A DNA stretch of 64,000 nucleotides from Fennellomyces sp. T-0311 (lineage: Eukaryota; Mucoromycota; Mucoromycetes; Mucorales; Lichtheimiaceae), in the NCBI GenBank assembly GCA_025266875.1, contig JALLLT010000017.1, forward strand, positions 124,001-188,000, read 5' to 3'. This document shows positions 10,794 through 22,395 of this stretch, piece after piece (the first letter of the stretch is position 1; each line of letters begins with the position of its first letter). The notes under the pieces are model-generated. The model saw nothing but the letters and a program-made list of their open reading frames with translations, had not been told where the DNA came from and did no database searches. Position numbers and translations under genes: made by a program.

Positions 10794-11433
10794 GCGTGTT
10801 CGTGCGTGGCAATGAATAAAGAAAATGTTGGTAGCAAACGGATCATTGATTGCTGGAGTTGGAATCAAAACAGAGCTGCGGGGTTTTGGAAACGGAGGAT
10901 GCAAATGGGGAAGGGGCAGAGGGGGAGAGGAGGGCTTTTGCAAGAGGGAGCATGCAAAGTGGGGTTTTTTTTTTGGAGAAAAAAAAAAGGCAAGAAAATA
11001 ACTGCAGCCAATGTTGGCGGCAAAAAAAAAGAGTGAGTAAGAGTGGAGCGACGGATAAAGAAGCCGAGCATACACTCAAGTTAATGAGCAAGAAGCGACA
11101 GGAGGGGCGCAGGAGGCATTTTTTTTCTGTCTCCATTATCGTACATTAATATCGTTCCTTTTCTTTCTCTCGTCTCTTCTCTTTCTTCTTTGTTGAATGA
11201 GGCCAAGCAATTTATATGCGCCCACCACCACCACTGTCTGATCCGACCGCATCGTTCCGCGACGACCCCTACCGCTGTCGTCGATCGTCGCACACTCGCC
11301 AAGGTTGGAAGCAGGTTCGCATCATTCAAGTCCACTAAAGACCAACTCGTTTTTATTGTTGTGCACAAAAAAAGCTAGTAATGCCAACCCAGTGGAGGAG
11401 GAATCAGCCATATCCGATACAGTGACCGTGGCC
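10794..11433. other. 3' end of RAE1 and upstream region of the LEA-2-like gene
   Basis: An AATAAAG poly(A)-like signal follows the RAE1 stop. Purine-rich runs (GGGGAGAGG, long A and T tracts) follow, then a CT-rich block near 11157-11192 typical of fungal promoters. An alternative in-frame start for the next gene lies at 11305. Confidence 0.45.
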
Positions 11434-12353
11434 ATGGATGAGCCAGGCCGCACCCATTCGTATCTACCCTACAGCAACCATCCGCCCAACATCCAGAAAG
11501 CGAACGGCCATGGTCTGTATGTGGAAGACGACGACGACCGGCCCGCCAACAGTCTGATGACCACGCATCATCGCATGCTCCCGCCCAACAGCGCATCGAG
11601 TCAGCACCTGGGTAGCTTTATCACCGAGCCCACCGTGCTCAACGAGGAATCCATGATAAACAACAAGCACCTCGCCGGCTCACTCACCGATTTGCGCAGG
11701 TTCAACAATCGACGGCATCGTCAACGGAAAGGATTCCTGCGTCCAGTGCTTCTTGTTGCGTTTACAATTTTGTTGCTCCTTGGACTGGCATTCTTCTTTT
11801 GCTGGCCTCGCACACCAAAGATTCGTCTGGCTTCCCAAGGTGCTGCAGGCCGCACTCGACGTCCAGACGATCAGACCGACTGGGGCAATGACCCGCAACA
11901 CCCGTGGCTCAAAACGTCATGGATCGTTAACGTTACACTTGACAACCATGACAACTTCATTCCGACCCACGTGAACACGCTCGAATTAATCATGGCCGAT
12001 CAGCTCACCCAGCAGCCGTTCGCACGGTCAACCATCAGCGGCCTGAAGCTGCTGCCACGGACGGAAACGCTGCTCAACATGCTCTTTGATGTCGAATACG
12101 AAACGCCGTCGGTCAAGGACCCCACCTTCGAACACTTGTACAATGCGTGCGGGCCGCAAAAAATCAGCGCTTTGGCACCGCCGGCTCTTAATATCACGCT
12201 GCAGGTAAATTGTTCTGTTTAATAATAAAATAGCCTTCTTTGGGATGTTAAGGATCTTGCTAGGCAACGTTTGAGATACCGGGGATCGCATGGAAACCGA
12301 TGGTGTATCTGGACGCACCCTTGCCCAATGGCTTTCGCTGCCCCAATAACTGA
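11434..12353 (+). CDS. Single-pass membrane protein with LEA-2-like extracytoplasmic domain, 286 aa
   Basis: Exons are 11434-12204 and 12264-12353. I chose the ATG in GCCATGGATG because its context is strong; the frame is open upstream to an ATG at 11305, which would give 329 aa. Residues 1-100 are polar and end in a basic patch (RRFNNRRHRQRKG). One hydrophobic helix follows at about 104-124, then a C-terminal domain with two N-glycosylation sequons (NVTL, NITL) and a short Cys-containing end (FRCPNN). Type II topology with about 150 residues of beta-rich sequence, including NTLELIMAD and a final IAWKPMVYLDA strand, resembles fungal LEA-2 or NDR1-like membrane proteins. I have no functional assignment beyond that, and the domain name is an inference from layout. 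Confidence 0.8.
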
Positions 12354-12518
12354 CATGAGCTCCTTGCTTCTGGTGCTGCTTTTTAATTTCGACCAAATTT
12401 ATAAAGTTAGGTCAAAGCGCACACCATTTAATCATCCTTTTCTCTTTTGATACCGTATGCCTTGTCCACTCATTTAATAACATTCACCTTTCTCCCGTGG
12501 CAAGGTCTCTTCCCCATC

Positions 12519-13329
12519 ATGACTCTGATAAAATCATTCCTTCCGCTCGTTATCGCAATCATCGTGTATCACCTTGGCTTTCTGGATGGTAAACACCCAC
12601 TCTCGCTCGTTTATGGCTTGACGAACCGCAAAGTATTAAGCAACAATAGGTGTCGACACTTTTACTCGCCTGCTGGACTCGCTTGTGATCGCCGTCATCA
12701 TTGTAGCATCCGCCGATCGACTCTTTGAATCCATACGCCAAGCCGTTTTCCCCCAGTCAGAGGTCATTCTTACCCCTGAAAAACCTCCCAACGCAGCAAC
12801 GCCCATCCATCATGACAACGCGATCACCGACCAAAGTACCGCATCAGCCGAGAAAAATGACATTGTCGCGCCGAATGAACCTGTCGCGCCGAATGAGATT
12901 GTCGCACCAACTCGTCAGCTCATGTCACCTATAGCAACCCACCTTACCTATGAAGAAAGTGACAACGTGAGTGCACTCATGCTTTCACCACGACCCACCA
13001 TGTCTTTTTCGACGCCGTTGCGACGCCACACAATGGATGAATGGATGCCTCCGACTCCACAACTCTCGCCGTCACTGTCGATGAGCTCGACAAACTCAAC
13101 CAAAGAGCCTGACTTGATCCGATTACGAAGGTCGTCGCGTGTAGAAGAGATGATCAAACAGTTCGACCGGCCCAAGCGTGCTTCTTATCGCCGTTACTCC
13201 ATCGGGGGCATGGCTGAGCCACCAAAGCCTTTAATACGTACGCGTACCTTCGGCTTCAAACCCATAATTGGAGTATGGGAAAAGAGAATTGAGTTGGAGG
13301 AAAAAACTCGTGAAATGATGCAAACATAA
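12519..13329 (+). CDS. Hypothetical membrane-anchored protein with disordered C-terminus, 249 aa
   Basis: Exons 12519-12588 and 12650-13329 give 250 codons. The N-terminus is a hydrophobic helix (MTLIKSFLPLVIAIIVYHL). A second helix near residues 33-50 (LLDSLVIAVIIVASA) follows soon after the intron. The remainder is Ser/Thr/Pro-rich. It carries a short repeated phrase (VAPNEPVAPNEIVAP) and a basic C-terminal stretch with RRSSRVEEMIKQF and KRASYRRYS, the second of which looks like a basophilic kinase site. I do not recognise a family. The two-helix anchor with a long polar tail suggests an organelle membrane protein with a regulated cytosolic tail; this is inference. Confidence 0.72.
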
Positions 13330-14366
13330 CAACTCTGACGCAATGATACCACGAGTTTTTGGCCGTAGTCTGTGTTTTTTTAAAGAGTAAAAAAGAGGAT
13401 TTTGAACCTACTCATTGAATGAATTAAGTAATATTTTGTTTAGCCACCGTCGTCATCCAGAAGGAGGTCAAGCGTCATCAATTGGGGAGCGTGCTCGGAT
13501 GTGCTTGTCAGGAGGAGGGGAAATCTGTCGTAGGGAGCCTGTCTTTTATCGGGGGAGGCTTTGTATAATAAGAGCAGCGCTATCCGTTCTCTCGGATGTA
13601 TGTTCAAGTGGCATATAGGGAGCACACAGCAACCAAAGGGGATTAGGACGGAGGATTGCGAGCGAAATATCAATCGAGTGCCAAAGAGAGAGCAAGAGAG
13701 TATGTAAAAATATGTGTACCGTCTAACCTCGGGAGACACCAAATAAGTTTTTGACGCAACAATAGTCTTAAGTTTTAACTAGGAGTCAAGAGGAGAAGGA
13801 ATGTGTAGAGGGGGGATGGTATATTCATTATGGGAGCAAGTTACTAGGAAAGTTACAGCGTTCGTTACCCAATTTCTTCGTACAAGCATGTGTACTACAC
13901 TATTTTAACGAGCTGTTTCATGATATCATCGGTCCTTGCCTATTGGAAACCTTATCTTGCCACATAAGCGCTTCAGGAGCTCGCCTCGACATTGTATTTC
14001 TCGCTACATGGCACTTTTTTGTTCAACAATCCGCTTGGCTCCTCTCTTCTTTCGCCGAGTATGCCCACCTAGCTAACTGCCACCCCTTCATTGACGGGAC
14101 ACTTTCTTTATATGCACACGACAATAAGAATTGCGGGTGCGTTTGCAAGGGGATACTGACCCACGTACTACGCATGATCGCTCAAAAAAGAGAGCCACGC
14201 CGAGATTCCGAGGGCTTGTCAATTGACTGTTAAGATCTGCACAATAACCTATTTGTAAAAAGACAACAGAAAAAAAAACCGTAACTAATTAGGGGAAAAA
14301 CACATTTCTTAAAAATCATGGTCCAAGGTATTCTGCCATTGGAAAAAAAAAACAGGTGGAGCTCAT
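13330..14366. other. Intergenic region upstream of the homeobox gene
   Basis: The first part is 3' untranslated sequence of the previous gene. Open frames on either strand here lack codon-like composition and splice support. No RNA gene is recognised. Confidence 0.4.
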
Positions 14367-14376
14367 TATATATAAA
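14367..14376 (+). promoter_or_regulatory. TATA box of the homeobox gene
   Basis: TATATATAAA lies 57 bp before the ATG and is followed by a CT-rich stretch (TCTTTTTTTTCTTTGTC), a typical fungal core promoter. Confidence 0.6.
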
Positions 14377-14433
14377 AAAGGTACAAAAAACGCGTCTTTT
14401 TTTTCTTTGTCTTAATCACTTTTTTACATTTCA

Positions 14434-15018
14434 ATGAAGCCCACTTCCTGCAAGTCATCAATGCTATCACTTAACGACCTGTTGCGCCCGTCAACAAGAC
14501 CATCTGTTCTTGACGTCAATAACCTGCTGTCACCTGCACCAGTGCCACTCAAGGCAAAACGCAAGCGAGCATCGCCATCCCAACTTTCAGTCTTGAATCG
14601 CGTATTCAATCAAACATTCTTCCCATCCACCGAACTTCGCATTGAATTGGGTAAACAGCTCGGTATGAGTCCCAGAACCGTTCAGATCTGGTTTCAAAAC
14701 AAACGTCAATCAATTCGTACACGCGATAAAATTCCACGTCAACGAAAGAAATCGTCGGAAGCTACACCACCTGTTTCTCCACCACCACTTTCGCCATCTG
14801 GTCCAATAACTCCACCCTATACTACCGCATCCATGCATCAAATGCTTCCTCCGCCAACGATGCCGCCTCTATTAGCGTCATCACCCACCGAGCAAATCAC
14901 CCTCCCGCCTCTACGATTGCCCTCCCAGCCGTGCTGGCTGTCTCCATCGGGGATCCCGCCGCTATCTACCAATTTTCCAAGTCCCACCTCGATCGACGCC
15001 ATCATCTATCGAGATTAA
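14434..15018 (+). CDS. Homeodomain transcription factor, 194 aa
   Basis: This is an intronless gene. The homeodomain occupies about residues 40-100: a basic N-terminal arm (KAKRKRASPSQ), helix 1 (LSVLNRVFNQ), helix 2 (STELRIELGKQL) and the recognition helix (RTVQIWFQNKRQSIR). The WF-N-R core (W86, F87, N89, R91) is intact, so sequence-specific DNA binding is expected. Helices are spaced as in a typical 60-residue homeodomain, not a TALE type. The tail is Pro/Ser/Thr-rich (TPPVSPPPLSPS and repeats) and could be an activation or phosphorylation region. The N-terminal motif SLNDLLRPS and the similar DVNNLLSPA form a small internal repeat of unknown role. The targets cannot be inferred. Confidence 0.93.
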   Translation: MKPTSCKSSMLSLNDLLRPSTRPSVLDVNNLLSPAPVPLKAKRKRASPSQLSVLNRVFNQTFFPSTELRIELGKQLGMSPRTVQIWFQNKRQSIRTRDKIPRQRKKSSEATPPVSPPPLSPSGPITPPYTTASMHQMLPPPTMPPLLASSPTEQITLPPLRLPSQPCWLSPSGIPPLSTNFPSPTSIDAIIYRD

Positions 15019-16785
15019 CTTAAAAAAAATTTCCTTTCTAAAAAAAAGTATCCTTTCTTTTCTCTTCCTCTGCCGATATCTCCGCACTCCCTTCATTCAT
15101 ATGTCCCCGAGCGTTTAAGCCCAGTTATTAACTTTTCTGCATCTCCACTTTGTACGATATAATTAAGCTTATCTTGATTGACTCATCTACTGCTTTATTT
15201 TTTTTTATTTTAGTCCTTTATGTTCCCAATTTCTGCTTTCTCTTTAACTAGTGTGTATATGTGCGCTATTGCATTTTATCAATAATAAATATCATCGTCT
15301 GGTCTGGTCATCATCTTCACACTTTGTCTGCATTCTCTTTCTTTGTTTCGTTTAGGGAGTTGTTCGTTATCCATGATAAATCCGTATTGTTTATCCCATG
15401 AGGGTTAAGGTGTTCTAGACCACAGTCTTTCGTTCGCGTTGTCAGCAAGGTCATGCGACATCAGCTTGAGTATGCAGTTGTATGATATGATATCATAGCA
15501 GGGATTATCATCAGAGGAGTCGAAGAGATAGTATTTCTCACTACGAAGGAGAAGGAGGAGTTTGTTCGCGCGACCTTAATGCGAAAGCATTATTTCATCA
15601 TCATTTGCTTATCCTTATCGTTCGTTATCACCCTTCGTAAGCTCCTTCTGAACGACGTAGACTTGTTTTGCTCCCTTTAAGTGATGTAATGGCCAAAGGA
15701 GCAAAAAAAAACTTTGTAGCGTTTTTTGAACTTTGCACTTTTTTTACTGCAACATACGGCACTTAACATTGGAAATTAAAAGTGGTCCAACCTTTTTTTC
15801 CTGTTGAATAGGTAAAAAAAGACCAATGTATGAGAATTTTGGGGGCTATTTAATGTATCACTCACTCTTTTTGACCTCTTTATTCTACTCCTTTATGAAC
15901 CTGTCTAGCTTGCTCCCGCCCCCTTTTCATTCGATGATGCAAGTGAAGGGGATGGGCAGCTGGGAAATGACAAAGAAATATACATTTCCTTGGGGGTTCC
16001 TTCTGTGCTGGTCTTTCGTTCTATCTTTTTTCATATACCGTTTCTTTTTGTTTCGATGTAGGCTCACGTGCTGACAAGGTTTACGGCGGACCAATTTCGA
16101 AAAGAAAAAAAAAACAGCGGGGAAGGTTTTGGTTGAATCATCATGCATCTGCCTTTTTTTGTTTATGTGGCGATGTAAATAATCAAAGGAGTAATGAGTT
16201 TCGGGTCTGTCTTAAAAAAATGCAAAGTTTGGCCGTTGCTACGTACTAACTTTTTCTGTTTTGTAACAACCTTTTTTCGACAACAATGAATAATTAATTC
16301 ATTCCCCCGTGACCACCGTGGAACAACAAGAACAAACTCCATTTCCGTTTAGTAAGTTACTCAAACGTTGAGGTGAGAAAGCGTCCAAATTTAATAATTG
16401 CTTTCTTGGTAGGACATGAGTGGCCGATCAACCCACAGGATCAACGACTTTTCGGCGGGTGAGGACAAGTGAAAAGGTAAAAGCGTTAAGGAGTAGGTAA
16501 TTTGCACTGATTCGGCAAAGCATCAGGCCACCTTCCAAAAGAAATGCGAAAAGGAACGTGCGCGATGGCGCTCAGACGCCGTAACGCCGCTTCACTTGAT
16601 AGTTGTTACACGATGCTAATTCGTATTATTGACACATCGACGATCACAGATACGGTAGAGGGGGTAAATGAGATGAGGTTAAGAGGGAGTTATAGATAGG
16701 TTGGTACGAGGAGATTTGCATAAAGTATAGGTAGATGTTGGTAGCCGGCCCGATAGAAAAAAAAACACACATTTTGGATAGTATA
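15019..16785. other. Long intergenic region between homeobox and SH3 genes
   Basis: It begins with CT-rich 3' untranslated sequence of the homeobox gene and an AATAAATA signal near 15283. The rest is low-complexity T-rich and A-rich DNA. An 82-codon open frame at 15826-16074 is very hydrophobic and lacks other support. I see no convincing gene. Confidence 0.4.
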
Positions 16786-17540
16786 TCAGATAAACTCAAC
16801 ATAGGACTCCGGTATAAGGCCCGTTTCGTCCATTACGTCCGCAATCAACCAACCCTAGTACATACACAGTTAGCAACGACTTCCATGGCAACAAATGAGT
16901 TGTACGTACTGGACATTGCCGGTATTGCACCCATATCACTTCGCCCGCTTTCATGCCAATTTCATACTCCGTCTCGGGGGTGAAATCATACAGCGCGCGC
17001 GCCTGCCGCCCAGTGAACTCGGACGATGATAGAGAGATCTCAGATAACCGTCGTTCTTCCGCCGGTCGGCCGTGATGGAGGGGTGAGGACTCTGGATACG
17101 CAAAATCGCGGATGATCACATCGTCCTTATCCTCGTTGGGTTGTGCAATCGTGCTAACGGTTTTAATCTAATGATACATAAAGAAAAAAGAGCTGAGTCA
17201 AAATATATATATTTACATAGAGTGTCGTGCAGCGCTTACCGACGCTATGGATGAAGCCTGCACAGCAGGTTTCTTTTCGCAATTCTCGACATGGGATGCA
17301 TCTTGAAGCTTTTCTGACATTGACGCTCGTTTGCCGTAATCCAATTTCTCTTCGGATGAGAAGGAGCTTGTCTCGTCGTCGGTGGGTGTTTGTTTTTTCG
17401 TGGGTCGAAACGTTCTCCTCGAGATCGTACCTTTGCGGGTGAGCTATGTTCTTTATGTGTCAATATCCCCCCTTGGACGATTATTTTTATTTTACCTTTT
17501 TCAGCAAAAGAGCTAGTGTGATTGCAGTTGAAAGACTCAT
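16786..17540 (-). CDS. SH3-domain protein, predicted 191 aa
   Basis: Exons 17540-17496, 17443-17240, 17167-16910 and 16854-16786 join in phase 0 and sum to 192 codons. The last two exons encode an SH3 domain at about residues 137-191: ARALYDF at the start, an acidic RT loop (TPETEYEI), GEVIWVQYRQ, then GWLIADV and a terminal GLIPESYVEFI. The splice that joins QCP to GWL restores the conserved GW pair. Upstream lies a polar Ser/Glu-rich linker. The short first exon (MSLSTAITLALLLKK) is hydrophobic and could be a membrane anchor, but the true 5' end is the least certain part. SH3 domains bind PxxP ligands; a cortical or signalling adaptor is likely. The partner is unknown. Confidence 0.8.
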
Positions 17541-19750
17541 TACAAGGTCTGTGTCATATACAAATTGAAGAAAGGAGGGGAATGGGGCGTTTCTTGTCGT
17601 AATCGCAGGCGAATCGTTATTTTTGCCTCTCTCTTTTTCCGCACAAAAAGTCTTGGAGAAAGCTTTAGTGAAAGCTGCCCTTGGCAAGGCAAAGAGAGAG
17701 AGAGGGACAAAAGAAAAAGAAAGGTATTTTTTGGGATTGCCAAGGGAGAGCCCGCACAAATTGCTTCTGAACCTGGCCAATTGAAACCGCAGAAACTAAT
17801 CAAGCAAGATAGTCTCCTCAACTGAGTTCTTGACATGATGCAGCGCGTTTCGCGTTTCATACAATGCCGCCCGTGCTGCTCTGCCGGCTCAAAAGTAAAT
17901 CCGCGATAAGCTTTTTGCCTACTCATTGCTCCAGTATGTCTAACCTTCTGCTCGTTATCGAATTTCACTTGCGCCCTAGTATCCATGACCGCACGCGAAT
18001 AATAGAAACCTTGGCATCTTTGTTCTGCATTACCATATTTGTCATACTTGATGCACGACGAGTCCTGTGGCGCCTATTCTCTTTGTTTACTTTTCGTGGT
18101 AACCACGGTTACGATCCAATCTTGGCAATTCATTGCGTATTTTCTTTATGGCAACAGAAAGAAAGTTGATCGGACCATACATTTGCAGTGCAACCATTTT
18201 TCCGAATTGCTAGTGCTCCCTCTCAAACTGTGAAATATATCTTTGTATATCGATTAAACTTGTCAATTCCTGAATCTAGGAGACAACGCTACTTTTTCAA
18301 ACACCTGCATCGATGTAGCTTGGCGTTCTAATGCAACTGAGTGTGCCACTTGACATCGCATATTATCCACTCAGCCCCCTCCTTATACATCCGCAAGGAA
18401 CACCTTAAAAATATTTGTCGATCAATTCCACATATCAAGTCAGAGATCTTTTGAATCCTATGGTATGAGCCCGCATATACGGTCTGTCACATAAAAGCTA
18501 GAAACTATGTATCTGCACCTTTTTTCAAAGCTTGCCTTTACGAACGGTTTCGTAGGAAATCTGATCATACGATATATATATCAAAATAAACCTGCAGGTT
18601 TCCCACCACCCCTTAATTTTTTAATTGAGTAGTAACAACTGGCTCTCATAAATGACTTGGCCTCTCATGGGACTCGATGGATATGAAACGGTGTTTTCAA
18701 CGTATTAAAGAAGAAATAGGAACCGCTAGTTGCCATGTCGAAGAAAGCATGAAAACAGTAGTTTTATAATAATAACTTTAATTGGGAATACCTTTCTTTA
18801 TGTCGCACATTATAAATTGCCGGTAGCTTATTAACTTTTGATCACATAAGCACGTACAAATCTAACGGTTCCACATAAGCAAAAAACATTTCGGCGCTGA
18901 TCACTTTGCATCTAAGGGGTATTACCGATTGACATTGATTCCTTTCCTTCAAATCGTTTGTTCTATGCTACTTTGCTATACAGAGTAGTCAAGGAACATG
19001 TATATTTTCTAAATGGGAACTTGGGCATTCATCCGCATTATTAGGTTCCAATATACCCGTATTGGAAACTAAAATAAGCCATATCGAAATGGAATCGTTC
19101 TCCATAATCCCACATCGAGCATTTGCGAAACAATTTTCCTTACTATTTGCTCCTTACTTGCTATGTTACATTTTCCCTACATTGGGATCTGATTAAAGTG
19201 AGAAGTGAAACCATGGTCTTGATCAAGCTATTACCGTTAAACGTTGGCAATATGTCTCATTCTTTGATTTATAATAGGTTTCCTTTCAAGTATACAGTCG
19301 CAATATTACATATTACTGAAAGCGGCATTTCCAACTTTAATGACTTAATTAGGATGTTTGTCCCATTAACATGGATGTATAAACCTCATCAACTTTCATT
19401 TTTTCGTACGAAATAAAAGATACTCAGCGAGCTATATGAGTAAATTCTTAGTATGTGCGTAAGCATCCAGACGCTGTGAGATAAATAAACTGTTGCACTT
19501 ACACATGACCCAACCGCAAACATCACTATTAAGTATCGCTTAAGATTGTTTTGTGAAAAGGCAGCGAGGCAATCGCAAATTGCCAAAATTCAAGTTCGAT
19601 TTGTATTAACTCTTTGTTTGCGGTTTTACGTTATAATAGAGAAGTTCAGTGAACATCTATACGATTACAAGCATAAGAAAAATTGCTTTCCGTATAAGCA
19701 TAATTACATGTTATTTGTACTTTCTTTGAAAACTTTGCAAAGAGTGTATG

Positions 19751-19840
19751 TTACAAGCATTAGGAACCTTTTGGAAGACATAAAAATCTAATAACTGAAT
19801 AGCCAACTCTACTTTTTTATATTTTTTTATGATTTACGGA
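19751..19840. repeat. Direct repeat copy 1
   Basis: The sequence around TTTTGGAAGACATAAAAATC and ATAGCCAACTC recurs at 21701-21800 with about 80% similarity by eye. Confidence 0.5.
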
Positions 19841-21700
19841 CGTTCACTGAACTCCACTAATATTGATAAAAGCATGTTCTAAAGAGCTACATGTTACCCT
19901 TGAGTCCAAGAGTAAGATTAACAAGATCCATCTAGGCTTCGGCATACTAATAATTTCTCGTAAATAGCGCTATATCACTCCTGTTTAAAGTTTATGTATA
20001 TTCAGTTTTACAAGTGGCCCTTATCGCTATCGTAATGTATGCTTATATTGGCTCTGTTCTAGAAAATGATCAAATATATTTATCCTCACCAAAGTTTGCT
20101 CTTTAGGGCCGGAAAATATCCAAGATCCAATGTGATCGCTTTGGTTCTAGGTTATTTTAAAATTTACCTGGAACCTGGCTACTTGATCTATTTTTTTTTA
20201 CATAAAGTAATCTCTCGGTGGAACACTTTGATACGTACTGAAATGAATCAATGGTACAAAGAATTAAAAGAGACTTATAAAAGTATCTTTGAAGTTTCGG
20301 ATATGCTTTATCGAACGCTTTTATATCTTTTTGTGTATTGAATCAGCGATGGCAGTTTAGATAGCGTTACATCTTCAGGATTGCCTGAATGGATAGAGGA
20401 CGTATAGGATCCTTTCCTTTGTTCTGACCATGTGTATCGGAGGGTGACTTTGACATCCACCCTGCAGTGTAATGACCGCCTTGCTATATTGGAGTCAATT
20501 CCATGTCCTGTTGAGTTTATCCTATTCGTTCATACGGTGTAGTTCTTAATCCGCGTAGACAAGTTACTATGTAAGTACACTTCGTGATGACGATGAACCG
20601 ATATATGTTATCCGATAGGAAATGTCTTCCATTATTATCATCTTTGGCTGTTTCACCACACGTACGAGTGAGGACCGTAAGGGTATCCATAAGGTTGTAG
20701 AGTATTAGTTGGAATCTTGAAACTCTTAAAAACTTGCTACTGTTGACAACTTAAACTATGTTTTTTGATAAAAAAAAAAATACAGTTTGCACAATGGTAT
20801 GGAAAAAAGCACATGCATACAGTCACAAGTATTTCTGACCGAATGTCGTATCGATCGATGCAGGGTTAAAATTGATATATAAGAATATAATGCATTAAAT
20901 ACTATTGTCATAATTTTCTTTACATTATAAATGCTCCTTGTGATATCTTTTACAACGTTTTGATCGATCGGTGATACTGTTGAGTGCTATCACACTCAGC
21001 ATAGTCATTTTTGCTATTAGATGCATCTATTTATACCTGCATTACGCTTATATGCAAACTATGGCTGCAGTTACCCGTAAATAGAAAAGCATTATGTAGT
21101 TTAGGTCTGATACTACTGACCAGAAGTCTAGGCAACCAAATAAATTCAGAGAATATGAAGAAGTACGTCTGGCTCTCGCGAATTACTCGTAAGTGCCAAA
21201 TATAATGTGAGCTTCACTTTCTAAACGCAGTTAACCAAGCCCCGTACCGCAACTTACATATAGCCTAAAAAACTTAATAATGCACAACATTAAAGGATGT
21301 CACTTTTTCGGTGGCTATAGTATCAAATATGCAGGTATATAAACAGGGAGGCGCTTTTTTAGCTTGCAACACACATAAATAGCGTTCAATATAGCAACTC
21401 CTAAGGTTCTTATGGTATTATTTTGCATTTGATAATATACATGACAGAAGAGAGTAGCTGTTTTAAAAGCTTCATGCTACGAAACTTATTATACTTCATT
21501 AAATAATTCAAAAAATATGCAGCACAATACCAAAGTTTGCGTTTGACTGAGAGTGCAGGATGCGGAGGTCGACTGTGCGCGCAGATTTTAGAGGCACTTG
21601 GTCCTTGCATACCACCACAAGCATACGGAAAATCTTCCCCAAACGAGCATAGTTGCATAAGAGTTTCATGTTACTTCGATAGTTTTATATAATACTTATC

Positions 21701-21800
21701 TTACAATTGTTAGGTAGCTTTTGGAAGGCATAAAAATCTTTTGAGCAAAAGGTAATCGAATAGCCAGCTCAATTCTTTTTATAAATTTATGATCTAATTA
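21701..21800. repeat. Direct repeat copy 2
   Basis: TTTTGGAAGGCATAAAAATC and ATAGCCAGCTC match 19751-19840. This copy has about 10 extra bases (around GAGCAAAAGG) in the middle. Confidence 0.5.
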
Positions 21801-22395
21801 AGGTTCCTTGAATTTTTCTATCATACATGCCTAAGAACGGCTATAACGGATGAATCGATTGAGCTTAATATAAAAAAATGACAGTTTATTACCATTGCAA
21901 CAATGCCTATTTCGATGAGACATTTATCCGATGATTTATATCACCGTAAGTGGTTCTACCACCTCAACATAACATTTTTAATAATTCTCGGTATGCTTAC
22001 GTGTTATATACAAACGAACAAAATGTCAGTAACGAGATATGAATCATCTATATATGGTATATCACTAGTTCTCGGGTATAATGATAGGTTATGGAAGATA
22101 GCCATCTATGGGGATTGACAAACGCAGGAAGGGAACAGCTAAAAGGAGGCGTGACACATTACATGCATTAAAGTACATAAACATGTCGAGGGAGTTGTTT
22201 AGTATGCTTATATTTAAAAGAGATCTAAGCTAGGACGAGGATTCACTTCATCTGTTCCAAAGAAAAAGTATGCATAAGTTTTCTTTCAGTCAATATACTA
22301 GATTCAGATAGATAAGACGAGATACGTACAGCAGTGATAAATTCATGACTCATAGTATTTTGTAAACAATTTTTAGGCTCTAATAACTTTGAGCG

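Larger units (their letters stand above)
17541..22395. other. 4.9-kb AT-rich gene-poor region
   Basis: A CT-rich block near 17680-17720 may be the promoter of the SH3 gene. Beyond about 18.2 kb the sequence is AT-rich, with only short open frames that lack splice partners. One ~100-bp direct repeat pair (19751-19840 and 21701-21800) is the only internal structure I can support. Confidence 0.45.

Noticed and set aside
10575..11075. 166-codon minus-strand frame and overlapping low-complexity frames downstream of RAE1
   Set aside because: It is driven by CT-rich and A-rich runs (PPLPLPHLHPP type) and overlaps the last RAE1 exons.
13440..13742. 100-codon minus-strand frame between the small membrane-protein gene and the homeobox gene
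   Set aside because: It has no conserved features, and codon use looks random.
15826..16074. 82-codon hydrophobic open frame
   Set aside because: It is T-rich low-complexity DNA with no splice partner or conserved motif.
17540..17986. 148-codon frame upstream of the SH3 gene
   Set aside because: The sequence is basic and CT-tract-derived (LLSLSLSLP) and looks like leader or promoter DNA.
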